Source: Cydia pomonella
Taxonomy: Eukaryota > Arthropoda > Insecta > Lepidoptera > Tortricidae
Reading direction: 5' to 3'
Assembly (NCBI RefSeq): GCF_033807575.1
Contig: NC_084708.1
Location: forward strand, 7,526,501 to 7,590,500
DNA length: 64,000 bases
In this document: one piece after another, positions 1 to 12,800 of the stretch
Layout of the letters: each line of letters begins with the position of its first letter
How positions within the stretch are numbered: position 1 is the stretch's first letter
Translations under genes and position numbers: made by a program
The notes under the pieces: generated by a model
The model's database searches: none
What the model saw: the letters and a program-made list of their open reading frames with translations, nothing else
What the model was told of the DNA's origin: nothing

Positions 1-815
1 TTGAAATATGTACAATCTTTTATGAACAATTTTGCTCACAGCGAAATTAATTGTGAATGTCCAGTAAGCGTTTTGTGAATGTTTTGTGATCTGTTTACCT
101 ACTATGGGAATTTTTGAAATATATACAATCTTTTATGAATAATTTGTATATTAATTTATAAAATCCAATATCTAAAAAAAAATACAATAAATTATCACAT
201 TAGGTAAATAGGTATTGTATACTTATCATAATAGCTAATTAAATAAATCACAATATAAAATCTAACCTAGGGCACGATATCGAGCCATCTATGATATATC
301 TGTTGGTATACAAAATATTATTTCTAAGGGCTGACAAAACATTACATGGCCCTGCCCAAGTATAGTGCTGTATTTTATGAATAAATGTTTATCACTTTGT
401 ATAAATTAAAATAAAACATTAAATAAGCAACTTTGTAATAAAAATACTGTATAATATTGTAGAATTATCATAATGAGGTAATAAATCACATAATAAAAAC
501 TCATTTCGGGCGGCCTATTCCCAATCACCCACAAATCCGACAGTAAACATAATTATTTCTACGGGCTAACTTCAGTTTTTGGTCATGTTTTCTATCACAC
601 TAGGAGCATGTTGAAAAACGCTGATGTGCATCATACTAAAGGTGATAAAGCTCACTGCAGTACAAATGGATTTGAATAGGCGGGTGTATTTATACATTCA
701 CACGCTCACAATCGTTTGTAACATCCGTATGTAGGAGGGAAGGCTTCATCAACCGTGTGCCACTGATATAATCAATGAAAATGATATAGCACGAGTCATA
801 TTTGAGTCACGGCAG
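1..815. other. 3' flank of the PPS-like gene, AT-rich, no gene
   Basis: No coding frame is seen here. A short direct repeat is visible: the sequence around positions 1-30 (tttatgaacaattt-like, with a shared tgtacaatcttttatgaa core) recurs at about 113-145. The stretch is probably 3' UTR and intergenic DNA of the minus-strand gene that ends at 816. I found no convincing AATAAA on the minus strand close to the stop codon. Confidence 0.5.
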
Positions 816-3800
816 CTAGGCGTTTTCTTCTTTAGGCACGGTGACGCGCTCCAGCACGCCGCGCGTGCCGGACAGGCGCACCAAGTCGCCCGTGCGGAAC
901 ATGTCCGTGGCGTTGGCCGCGCCCACTATGCATGGCAGGCCGTACTCGCGTGCTATCACCGCTCCTGTAAACACCCACCATTGGTATTCCGCAGGTCTGA
1001 TATTTTTGCCTACATAACCTACAAATTTATTGTTTTGGACTAGTAAGCTTTGATATAAAGTCGCGACGCGAATTGCAACAAATCGATCACGTAGGTAGAT
1101 AAAGTTGTGTAAATACAAAAACGAGCGAAATTCCGTTGCTCTTTTCTCGATATCGACCGGAAAGGGTTTTGTATCAATCTACCTACTAGTTTGGGTGTGC
1201 TCGAACTACTGGACGATATCCATTGGCTCGAAACGCTATTAATAAACATGTTTGGTAAAATAATATGCGATCAGATCGAGCCGATTCCGCATCGATAAGT
1301 CCGGTGACTCGGTTCTAGGAGATTACGCATCGCATACTAACCATGCGAAATGAGTCCCCCTAGTTCCGTGACGATACCAGTCAAGAGAGGGAAATACGGT
1401 GACCATCCAATATCAGTCGAGTGCGTTATTAGAACGTCTCCCTGTTGTAGCTGTCCAATCTGAAAAACGATAATATTTGATAGATAATTTGTTGAGATAT
1501 TCAAATAAAACCAGCCAAGTGCGAGTCGGACTCGCACAGGAAGGGTTCCGTGCCTTTATATATAAAAAACGGTCACCCATCCAAGTACTGACCCCGCCCG
1601 ACGTTGCTTAACTTCGGTGATTGGATGAGGACCTCGAGATTGGAAAGAAATATTTATTTTATTCTGTTTTTAGTATTTGTTGTCATAGCGGCAACAGAAA
1701 TACATAATGTATAGAAATTTCGACTGGCTAATTATCACGGTTCATGCTGAGATACAGCCTGGTGACAGACGGACGGAAACACAAATAGACATACATCGTA
1801 TATCGTAATTAAAAATAATAACAATAGGTGTACTTATATTAAGAATGTCTACTTACTTTTCCTATCTATCGGAAGAACAAAAACGATATTTTTTATTAGT
1901 TTTGTTGTTTTTGCATCCATCTACACTACAAACTGTGTTATTTGTTCGTAACGAAGATATTTCTTTCGCATACATTTTGGCATATTCGAGCACGCGGCGA
2001 CGCGGCGTGCGTACGTGAGCGCGTGTGACAACCAACTGGCTTACTTTTGTACCGTGAACGGGACGAGATTCGTAGGTATAGATCCGAGCTCGCGGAGAGT
2101 TCCATAGCCTACCCTTGTGTTGGGCCTTAACGGCATGCATTAGTAGTACTGCGTGTAGCGAGTGTATACCTCCGAAAGATCCTTGACGACACAGGCCCGC
2201 GCTACGGTCTCGCCGCCGCACACGGACGTGGCCTCGAGGCGCGCGTCGCCGGCCTCCACGCGGGGCCTCGCCGCCGGCAGAGGCGACAGCCAGCCCGAGT
2301 TCAACTCGGCAAATCGCAGTTTTGACCAAGCAGTAAAATGCTGGTGGCGCTGCATGGCTCTGTAAATGTTCATAAAACATATATAGAATAATCCTAAAAT
2401 CCATAACTAACATTTATCAGATGTCATGTATCAGATTGTAATGTCAGGCAGATGCTAGACGACCAGTATTTTTGTATATTACCGCAATATTATGGACCCT
2501 TGGTAACTAACCCTTGCAATGTCACTCCACCTTACCTACTTACTTCTTCAGCAAGTCTGGATTCCTATATAAGTACCAGTAACATGTATGCGGAAGTAGT
2601 AGACCAGGTTAGCGTCAGGGAGGTACCAACGCTGGACGAGGAGCTGGCCTAGTCGCCGGAAAGCTAGCCGTATCTTGTCGATAGTATAACTTGTACTTGG
2701 TACATTAACAATGTCGCTGCAACTAATATACTCACTTCTTAAGCAAGTCTGGGTTTCTCGTCTCGATATACTCCAGCAGCTCGTGAACGCGGAAGTAGTA
2801 GACTAGGTCAGCATCGGGGAGGTACCACCGCTGGACGAGGAGCTGGCCTAATCGCCGGACAGCTAGCCGTATTTTGTGAATGGCCAGGATTAGGTGCGCT
2901 TTAGTACCCTCGCGGTGCCGTACGGTGCGCCGGCATAGAGGTAGAAGCCAGCGTAGGACTTTCCTGGAATGGACACCAGATTTACACATTTGCAGTTCCC
3001 ACATATACCAATGCGTCCAGAAGGAACACGAAGTATTACATTCATGAATTACTGATGCAGGCCACAAGAAGTAAAAATCATGGCTTTAAAAAAATATGTT
3101 GGAATTGCTTCTTTGTCTCTTCATGCCAATAATACCAATCCTATAAATTAAGAAGCCAGGACTTCTTGGGTTTACTATTCATAAGAAGAAGATACCTTGT
3201 GCTGGATTTCTTGGGTGTTTTAAGTGCTGCGATGATTTCGGCGTCAGTCTTGGCGTGCGATTTGATGGGTTCCTTAGGAGGCCGCATGTTTTGCAGGACC
3301 TCCATCAGGTCGTCGGGAACCAGGGCCCAGGGTTTCGTCGCCAAGTCGAACTGACAACACCAAAATATACATGGTCAAATTATGGGCTTGAAGGTATCAA
3401 CAAGGAAAAAAGAATAAGGAGACAGATAAATGTAAATCGGGTTGTTTGTATAGAAAATATAAATGAATGGGCTACCTCCATAATGCATCTATGGCCATGT
3501 TTGTTCAAGAACTCCATGACTTCTTTGTGGACATCTGGCAGATTATCTTGCAGCCAGCCGAGCGCGTCCTTAGGCTTCTGCGCGCGGAATTCCTCCACCT
3601 TCCCCGAGGCGCCCAGCTTGCGTGCCAGGCGGTCCAGGATGTGCGGCACTTCGGCTGACAACACGTCGCCTGAACTGAGGATTACGCTTATCTCGTTGCA
3701 TTGCTCGGAGGTGAAATCTGAAAAATGATTGGGTTGGTAGTTCTAGTTAAGGAAATTGCGGCTACTGCCACTACTACTATAGACACACAAATACGGTAAA

Positions 3801-6800
3801 GGCTAAATCACTACTGTAATCGAATAATCGCAGTAAAAGGTCATGGGTTCCAGGAGGGACTCTAGATCTTGCGAAGCTGCCAAAGCGTTCCCTATCCTAC
3901 TTCTAATAAGATTTGAGACTTCTAATAGGTTTTTGTATAAGACACCAATCCTACTACATAGATCGTCTTCGTTTTCTTCTAGCAATATTTTTTTAGCTTT
4001 GTTTCCTCTAGCCGCCCAGAGGCCTATATAACTCTCTTACTTTTTTTATTGTGGCGAATCAAAATTGCATTTGTTTTGGCAAGATGTTAAATGACAGTCT
4101 ACATACCCTGCCCCCCCTCCAACAGGACTGTCATAGCAATAAACTGGCTAGCTGAACTCGCAGCGCTAGTGCTCATGTGGTTGAACGCGAACCGTCGGAT
4201 ATCTTGGTCTAAATCCACCAAAGCTGCCAGGTATTCCTCGGGTCGGTCTGACTTGAACGAGTCGATGGTCATTCGGTCGACCTTCTTGATCGTGTCGTTC
4301 ATGTGCCATTTGGTGAACAGTAAGTCCTGGAAAATAAACCACGATAAAACGAATGGATAAGTAAACTACTTCAACCAATACACAACTTGTGTGAAGGTTC
4401 ACAGGGCTATTAGGATGTATACGATCAGTATCTATTATGTTCGAAGGAAACTGAACCTTGCTGTGCAAGTTATAAGGTCGTTAACCTGGGACATACCGGG
4501 GCACGCTACAGACGCAGTCGTAGGCTACCTTGACAAAAAAAATAATCCCCGTTCCGGGCTTGTCGGTATATTGAAGAAGTTTTCGTCATTTCGTGCAGAG
4601 ACTGCAGAGGAGGCTTGTGCTATAGCACAAGATTCCGTTTCCATGAATCGGGTAAAAAAAACCATATCCTGTATATAGGATAAGGTTTTTTTATCCGATT
4701 CATAGATCATGGCAGGCTTGCCAGTCCAGTGCGGTACAGAGTTACGCTAAAAATATAAGGTCGTCGGCCACTTTGTCATACCAAACTAAACCTTTGCTAT
4801 ATGTATATATCTGCGGCCGATCGTAAAATCAGGCCGATTGTAAAGTTCCTGTATAATGTTTTGACTGTTGTCACATTAAACCAATATATAAGTAGGATAG
4901 GCTTATTACGGTGCTTCAGATGCCCCAAGGGCAAACTGTCCAGAAATATGAAGCGGGACTCCGCCGGTTCCCTGGAATGAGACAATAATTTTCACGTTTC
5001 GCGATATTCGAAGAATTTCATGATCTGCCTGATTTTACGATCTGCCGGCGATATATACATGATAAGATTGATAAGTTAGGTTACCTGAGTCATTTTTAAT
5101 ATCATGGCAGGTTTGTCGGTCCACTTCGGTTTTCGGCGATGCAAGGCCACGCTGAAAATATGATCGTCGGCCACCTTGTGACCGTGAACTGCCATCTCGA
5201 TCATGCGGATGCCCACATCGATTTCTGATGATACCCTTTTGTATACCGACTGAAAAAATAAGTCTATGTTATCATTTTTTGTGAACTAATAACATATTAG
5301 AGAGTAAAGGATTCACAACTGTGCGCTACAATGATACCTAATCAGCGACTTTAGTATAAAACACAACGAAGAATAAAGTAAATAAAACTTTTTCAACAAA
5401 TTATATCGCCTATAATGAATTTCAAATCCATCCTGATGTTTCGAACCATTTAACTAATTTAGTGCTCAACGGAGGAAATAGTTATTTACGATACAGGTGC
5501 AGAAAATAGGACATTCGCAACGAGTGTTGATAAATTAAAACACGACCGAAGGGAGTGTTTTAAATCGACACGAGTTGAGAATTACCTATTCGCACGTGTA
5601 TCGTACAACGTTTTACAGTAGGTACATATGGCTCTTTAAAGTTTCGACATAAAGTAGCACCATATGTAAAAACATATTCACCACTGTCAAAATTACAATG
5701 TGTGCAAAACTAATACCCAAATACAAAAATTATAATTAAAGGCTCGTTATTCGTGCAAAATAGGCGTATAAAGCTTGCTATACATTACAACTACCTATTT
5801 TAAGTAACACTATTATACTAAAATGTCCACACCATTGAAAGCTTTGGTGTCACAGGTCTATGTCTTTCTTATTCCTTTAACAGATGGACTACTGGATTCC
5901 AAGCTGAAACGTCGAGGTGTACCTATTATGAATTCATTATATCCGTTAATAGTAGTTTATGTGACTGCTACATAATAAAAGGCATTAAAATACACGAGTG
6001 TTTTAATGCCTAATTATGTACAGTTGCATACACTATTTTATCTACACACTATTATAAATTTTCTATGAAATATTCACTAACCGAAATTACAGCCTCCGTT
6101 AAGGCATCGTTGCCTTATCGTTTCTTGGCGGACCTCGCGGATATGTGGTGGCGTCACCGAAAATTTTTTATCGCTCATTTTACACGCACCTTTTGCTATA
6201 GTTACTTTAAAAACAACAAAGCATATTCATTTTATACTTAAAACTGATTAGATTCCTTGAAACTGACTAGATTCCGTTGACGCGAAACGCGAATGCTTTT
6301 TTCTCTTCAGTTAAAGCAAAAACCTAGTTGACGAAATCAACTAGTTTTTCAACTAGTTGACGTTTTCTAAGTTAACGTTTCGTTTCGTTGAAGCGAAAAC
6401 CGTCAACGACCCACCACTAGCGGTAAATGAAAACTTTTTTCACGCATGTAGTTTTTTTTTAATTCAGAGACAAACTAGTGAAACTAGAGTCGGGGGCGTA
6501 TTTCCGTATCATTCGATACAAACGAACATGCGAGATATGTCAAAATTGTATGCAATTGACATTTCAATTCGAACAAAAAGGCATCTCGACTGATATTAGA
6601 ATAGAGGTCAAATCGAATTGCTTTTTCTTCAGAGATGTTCCAAATTTGAATGCATAACCAAATCGATTTTGATGTAGTTATGAAGCTATAACTACATTAT
6701 CACAGATAAGAAATTTGTTGTAACAAAACAGTTTATCGTAATGTTGGCCATTATTTACGGATTTTGAAGGCATCATAGAGGGTTTATGATATGTGTGTAG

Positions 6801-9800
6801 ATAAAATAGTTTTATTTAATAAGTAACTATCGCGGTAAACGAAGACAATAGTAAAGAATAAAGGACTCACGTTATACAGCGCCATAGCGCAGCGGCTGTG
6901 GGTCACGATGATACTCTGGTCGAATCCTTCTTGGTTGCTGCCGATCATGCGATCGATGGCTCTCTGTAGCGGTCGCAACATTACGTCATAGCTCAACGGC
7001 GACAGGGCCTTGGGTAACACCTGTTAACAACATAATTGCAATGACATTTTTCATTGGCAAAAACATCTAAAACTGCATATTGTTTAAAGTGTTCAAGACA
7101 AGAAATTAGAATACAAGACTCACTGGATTTAACATTTAAATTGCGTTCCACACTAGTTAAAGTACTCCTATGAAATCGATTATTTCCATAGAAGTAGTGG
7201 TACTTATTTGAACTCTTTAGTTTGTACCACAACGCAAACTATTTTAGGTAGGTACTTTGGCTGCCGTTAGTTCCACTTTCTAAGCTTTACGTCACTCGTC
7301 ACGATCCGGTAGTCCATCTCTTTTGACCACCGCTCCAAAGATGTGATGGGTTAAATTTGAATCAGATGTACCATTCCGTAAAAAATATAAAAACTTACCT
7401 CGCCAGTGTTAGCGAAGGTTATGAGCTCGTCATCCGACATGATCGGGTAGTCCATTTCGTGGAGTAGTTCCTCTTCCGTCCATCGCTCGAGAGATGTGAT
7501 AGGTCGTGCTTGAAGCAGGTAGATGCCATCCTTCACAAATTATATAACAATGTTGTATTATTCATACATTTACCAAAAACGAATATATAGAGCATAACTA
7601 ATGCCATAAAATAAACATTAATCTTAAATAACCAACAAGCTGACTACAACTCCGTACCTACATCAAAAACTAGGTACTCAATGTCACAGGTAAGTATGGT
7701 ATAATTGGTAACTGCTGCAAGCCGCTGTAAGGCAGCAGAAGTCCTTATACCAACAAGCCAGCTTCGACTTTCCGCTCAACGAGGCATATTCTTGTTGAAC
7801 TTACAACAACCTCTGCATCTTCTAAATAGGTTACAGTCAAAAATTTACCTTGCGAATAGCCCACTCCATATCTCTGCCAGCGCTCTACAGCTCTACCTGG
7901 CGCACCCCAAGCCTGGCCTGCCTCAAAACCTTACTCTGCGCGACGCACAGAATTCCTCGCTCGGCTTCCGACACTGCTTGCATTTCCACGCCACCGCTAC
8001 CGCTGAAACACGGGATGTCATCGAACCGAAAAGTCAATTGAATAATTACCTCACAAACAGCCCACTCTATATCCCTGCCCGCGCCCCACAGCTCCTCTTG
8101 TCGCACACCGAGCCTCGCCAGCCTCAACACCTCGCTCTCCGCGAGGCACGGCACTCCTCGCTCAGCTTCCGAAACTGCTTGCACCTCTACGACACCGCCG
8201 GTGGCTGACACACGGGACGTCTTCGAGCCGAGCACGATGCTAGATATCGTGAGGCCGCCGTCTGGGCCACGAATGACTGTTATCGTGTCGGGCTCGACTG
8301 CGCCAGATACCACGCTCTGGAAAATACAATAGAGGAGATTAACATCTAGTACTTAAGCCTCCAATTCGGAGCATCCCGACCTAAAAAAAACTTCGTTTGT
8401 GTAATGTGGTAAACTCCTGAGGCTGCAATTGTGTGCGAGTACCAAAGATTTTACCTTTAAGCCTGGACCAAATTTGAAGAACCCTGCTAATACTGACCTC
8501 GCCAAGACCGTAGTTCGCGGTGATAAGAAGCCGCGAAGGATCGCCGGCTGCAGGGTGTTTAGTGAACAGGACGCCAGCTGCGCGCGGCGAAACTAACGCC
8601 TGCACTACTACACCACCACCACACAGACATTGCTGACCGTTTTGTCTGAAACAAATTGCACCCATGTATATATTATCTGTGGGATCAGCTAAATCAGATT
8701 TACAAAAATTTTGTATGAATTTGTGTTACAATACCTGCGGTAGTACGCGCTAGTGAACGCGAACATAGATCCCCAGCACTTCTGCACGCCACGAAGCACA
8801 TCCTCCTCGGTACACCCGAGCACGGTCTCGTTCTGCCCGGCCGCGGAGAGTGACTCGCTGTCTTCTCCCACCGCTGAAGACCTAACTGCGAAGCGGATTT
8901 CTGGGCCTAAGCCTGCTTTTACAGCCTTCTTCTTTAAGTCATTTAACTCCTTTAGAATTTCTTCTTTAATATCTCCCGTTATTTCAGTTTCAGTTATTAA
9001 CTGTGCTGCCCTGTAAAAGTTTATATTGTATGAATTTTATTTATTATGTATCTATTAAACGGTCTTAGAGCGACGCAAGCGTGCGAGTGCCGTTGCTATT
9101 CGTGAATTATAGAATTTAATTGTCTATATCTTGATAATGATACAAAACTAATTTTGAATGAATGTGCACATGATTTTCCGTACGCCGCAGTGGGCTTTTG
9201 ACTTAACAATGTTCGTTACCTAGTACATGTTTGTTTAAAGTGTGCCTCTTCGTAATCACCGCCAGCCTTTTCAATTTCTAGTATAGCTTCCTTCAATTTC
9301 GGGTTCATTTCCAGATGCTTGTCGAGCGCTTTAGTAGTCAGACAATAGCCTGGTGGAACTTTGTAACCCTGAAAACCACTCGAACTTTACACATTCTGTT
9401 CAGCCATAACGTACCTATATACTCGTATTATACTCGTAATATTCAAATGTATAATACGAGTACATCCAAGAGTAGTCCTTAAGCTACCAATCAAAACCAA
9501 AATGTTCTGCGATGTTTACCTAGTTGTTTCACAGATAAAGATCTTTCTTCTTTATCCACGTTGTTTCCCGCAAAACTCTTAATTCATGTACCTACTATTT
9601 CCATAATTGTAAGTATTTTTAATTATTAAAATAACCAATGTCGTAAGTAGGTCATACATAATCATCTAAAACTTGTTTATCCATGGTAGCGGTTCCTCTG
9701 AACGCAGTGAGTACATAACACAAGCTGTATTTACTATGTAATGTACTTAATCCTATTCCAGGCCGCACCAAACTACAAAGTATTTACGAAAAATCCATAT

Positions 9801-12800
9801 TTATTTCAATTAATCCAACTTACAAGCAAGTCACACTATTCGAAAGTTAAATCTAATTTGAACCTTAAATCGAAGCGGTAAAGTTGACATTCAATTGGCG
9901 CGTATGTCGAATTTAATGACGATCGATAAATCGAACTATGCCTGGAAAAAGGTTAAGTACATATGTACCTACACGTACATGGTACGTTAAATTAACTAAA
10001 AATAACATTTCGTCATAAATCACCTCTTCTTCCTGCATGGACACCAGCAACGACAACGAAGCGCCCTTGCCGCCCACATACTCGGGACAGGAAGCCACTT
10101 TAGACTCGAAGAGGGCGCAGTACGACACCGGCCCAACTTCACTTGCTGCGAGCCATTTGAGGGCGCGCGCCGGAGCGAGGCGAATAGCTGGTTCTCTTAT
10201 GTCTGAAATATTCCATATTTTAATAGATTTAGAGATCAGATCCTTCCAACTCGCATAGTAGGTACAGTCAGCGTCAAATACTTTGTAGCAGTCATCGTGT
10301 CCAAATAGTTCGGTACACCATACTAAATATATGGTGTACCGAACTATTTGGCTACTTTGGTTGCTACAAAATATTTGACGCTGACTGTACATTAAAGTAT
10401 TACTGTGCTGAAACTATCTCTCCCATCACAACCGAGGAAGTGGGTAAAGCCATGTCCACGATGAAGTTCGACAAAGGCTCTGGAGCTGACGGGATTAGCA
10501 CAGAGGAACTTGTTTTCGGAAAGACTAACCTTTTACTTCCCCTTGCAAAATTATTCAATAACATTTAAAAAACAGGACAATTACCCCAAAAGCTGCTTAA
10601 TTCTAATATGATACTTTTATACAAGAAAGGCGATAAGTTCGACATAGGCAACTATCGACCAATCAGTCTGGTGTCACATATTTACAAAACATTTATTAAA
10701 GTTATCGCATGCTATTAGTGTCGCACCCCCCGAACAGGCTGACTTTCGTCCCGGATTTTCCACCACCGACCACCACACACTCAACCAGATCATTGAAAAG
10801 TGTAATGAATTTAAGATCCCCCTGTATTTAGCATTTGTTGATTACAGAAAAGCATTTAATAGCATAACCCATTCTGCCATAGTAAACACACTCATAAAGC
10901 AAAACATTAATCCTACCTATATAAACTTAATCAAAAATATATACAGTAATAGTACCGCCGATATGAAACTTCAGTACTCCGGTCCGTCGTTCCCTATACA
11001 ACGAGGTGTCAAACAGGGTGATCCGCTGTCTCCTAAACTATTCACAAGTACCCTCAAAGAAGTTTTCAAGAGCCTGGTGGTTTCCTGGGAGGCTAGGGGA
11101 ATAGTCGTCGGTGATAGGAGGCTATCAAATCTTCGTTTCGCGACGACATCGTTCTCTTTGACCCTACTGCAGCAGAACTGAAGCAATAGCTCCAAGATCT
11201 GAGCAACACAAGCCCTCAGGTTGGACTTTAAATGTAGCGCGCGAAGACTCAAGTGATGCCGATAGAGGGACGTGGACGGGGCAGGCCCAAACAGAGATGG
11301 CGGGATGACCTGGACAGCTTCCTGAACAACTGGCCGGAGGAAACACCAAATCAAGGGGAGAGGCCTTTTCCCAGCAGTGGGACACTCAAACAGGCTAATA
11401 AAAAAAAATATTGATACTGAAACACAAAATTTTGTGAGCGTCAGGATGGCGGGAGGCCTTTCTGACGTCAGAACGGCGGGTGGACCTTTTTTGTTCAATG
11501 TCTCGTTTTAGGGAGAGGAACACAGAAGGTACAATATGTTTATAAATATTTCGTTGAAATTCACCGCATCGTATGGCATTCGAAGGTCTACCCGCCATCC
11601 TGGTGCTCACAAAATGTTTCACCACACCAACGCAAGGAAAATACTAACTATGAAATACCAAATAAATCAAACCAAATCAAATCAAATAAAAGTCATTTCC
11701 ACCAGATAATATAAGGAATCAACTCAAAATTTACATTGCATCAAAAATATTTTGAGCTGACGGTCCATGTTTTGTCTACATCGAATGTCATTAAAGTATG
11801 TTTTATAAAGAATCGTAAGTTACTTATGAGGTGCAGCAACACTGTCGAGTTGTAAAAGACAGGATTATCGCGTTTGGAAATTATTGTATTGGCAACAAAT
11901 TATTTCTTCTCGTGTCTAATGTAAATGTTGGCTATTCTAAGAACCGTTGCTTATCGTGTGTTTATTACGAATAACATTTATTTATATAACATTAACATTA
12001 GTAGTAACATTTATGGCCGTCGATCCTCACCTGTCGGTTGGTAGCCCAACTCCAGAATCCCCGTACCAGGTTCTCCGTTGATTTCCACCACCAGCGTGCG
12101 GTACATCATTTCTTGCTGATACGGCACGCCGCTGAATAACCGTCCGCCCTTAGAGTTGATCCGTACCACTACTTTTAGGTCCTTATCCTTTGCTGAAAAA
12201 AAAAGTAGCGAGTCGCAGGTTCATGATTTGCTAAAGGTCGATGTTGCATGCTTATTTTCAATTCTAACGTTTCTCTTTTTCAGTCGTTGCTGTCAAATCC
12301 AGCAAATTCATATTTACCTCACTATTTGTACTCCCGTTTTTACTCTCTCAATAACAAAAGTGAATTTAGATAATTTTGGACATCGCCTGAAAATCGCTGT
12401 CTGATCAATGATCACGGCAGTAAAAAGGTTTAACTATATGAACAATCAAACTTATAATATAATTATAGTTTCCACCGGTAACTACCTCATTGTATACGTA
12501 CGATAACTTTTTATATTTATTCTCACTCGAACAATGAAACTTACTGCTCACATTGATCGTATAACTCTTCGGTACGCTGACCGGTAGTTCGCAAAAGTCT
12601 GACATGACGAAATCAGTGGCCGTGATACTTTGCACTTGGAAGTCCGGAAATCGGACACACCCTGAATAGCACCTGTAAAGAAACTTTATGAAATTTTGTA
12701 TTGAGTAAGAATTTTTTGCTTGATTTAATAAACTTCATCCAACTAGCAAGTTTAGAATATATGAGGAAGCTTAGTACATATATTACTAAAAATATCTTAT

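Noticed and set aside
1571..1637. Functional 5S rRNA gene
   Set aside because: Only the middle of the molecule is present, with substitutions, inside a dispersed repeat.
4830..4985. Possible extra PPS-like exon (reading GGVPLHISGQFALGASEAP)
   Set aside because: It lies inside the inverted-repeat element at 4797-5062, ends in a stop, and exons 15 and 16 join in phase without it.
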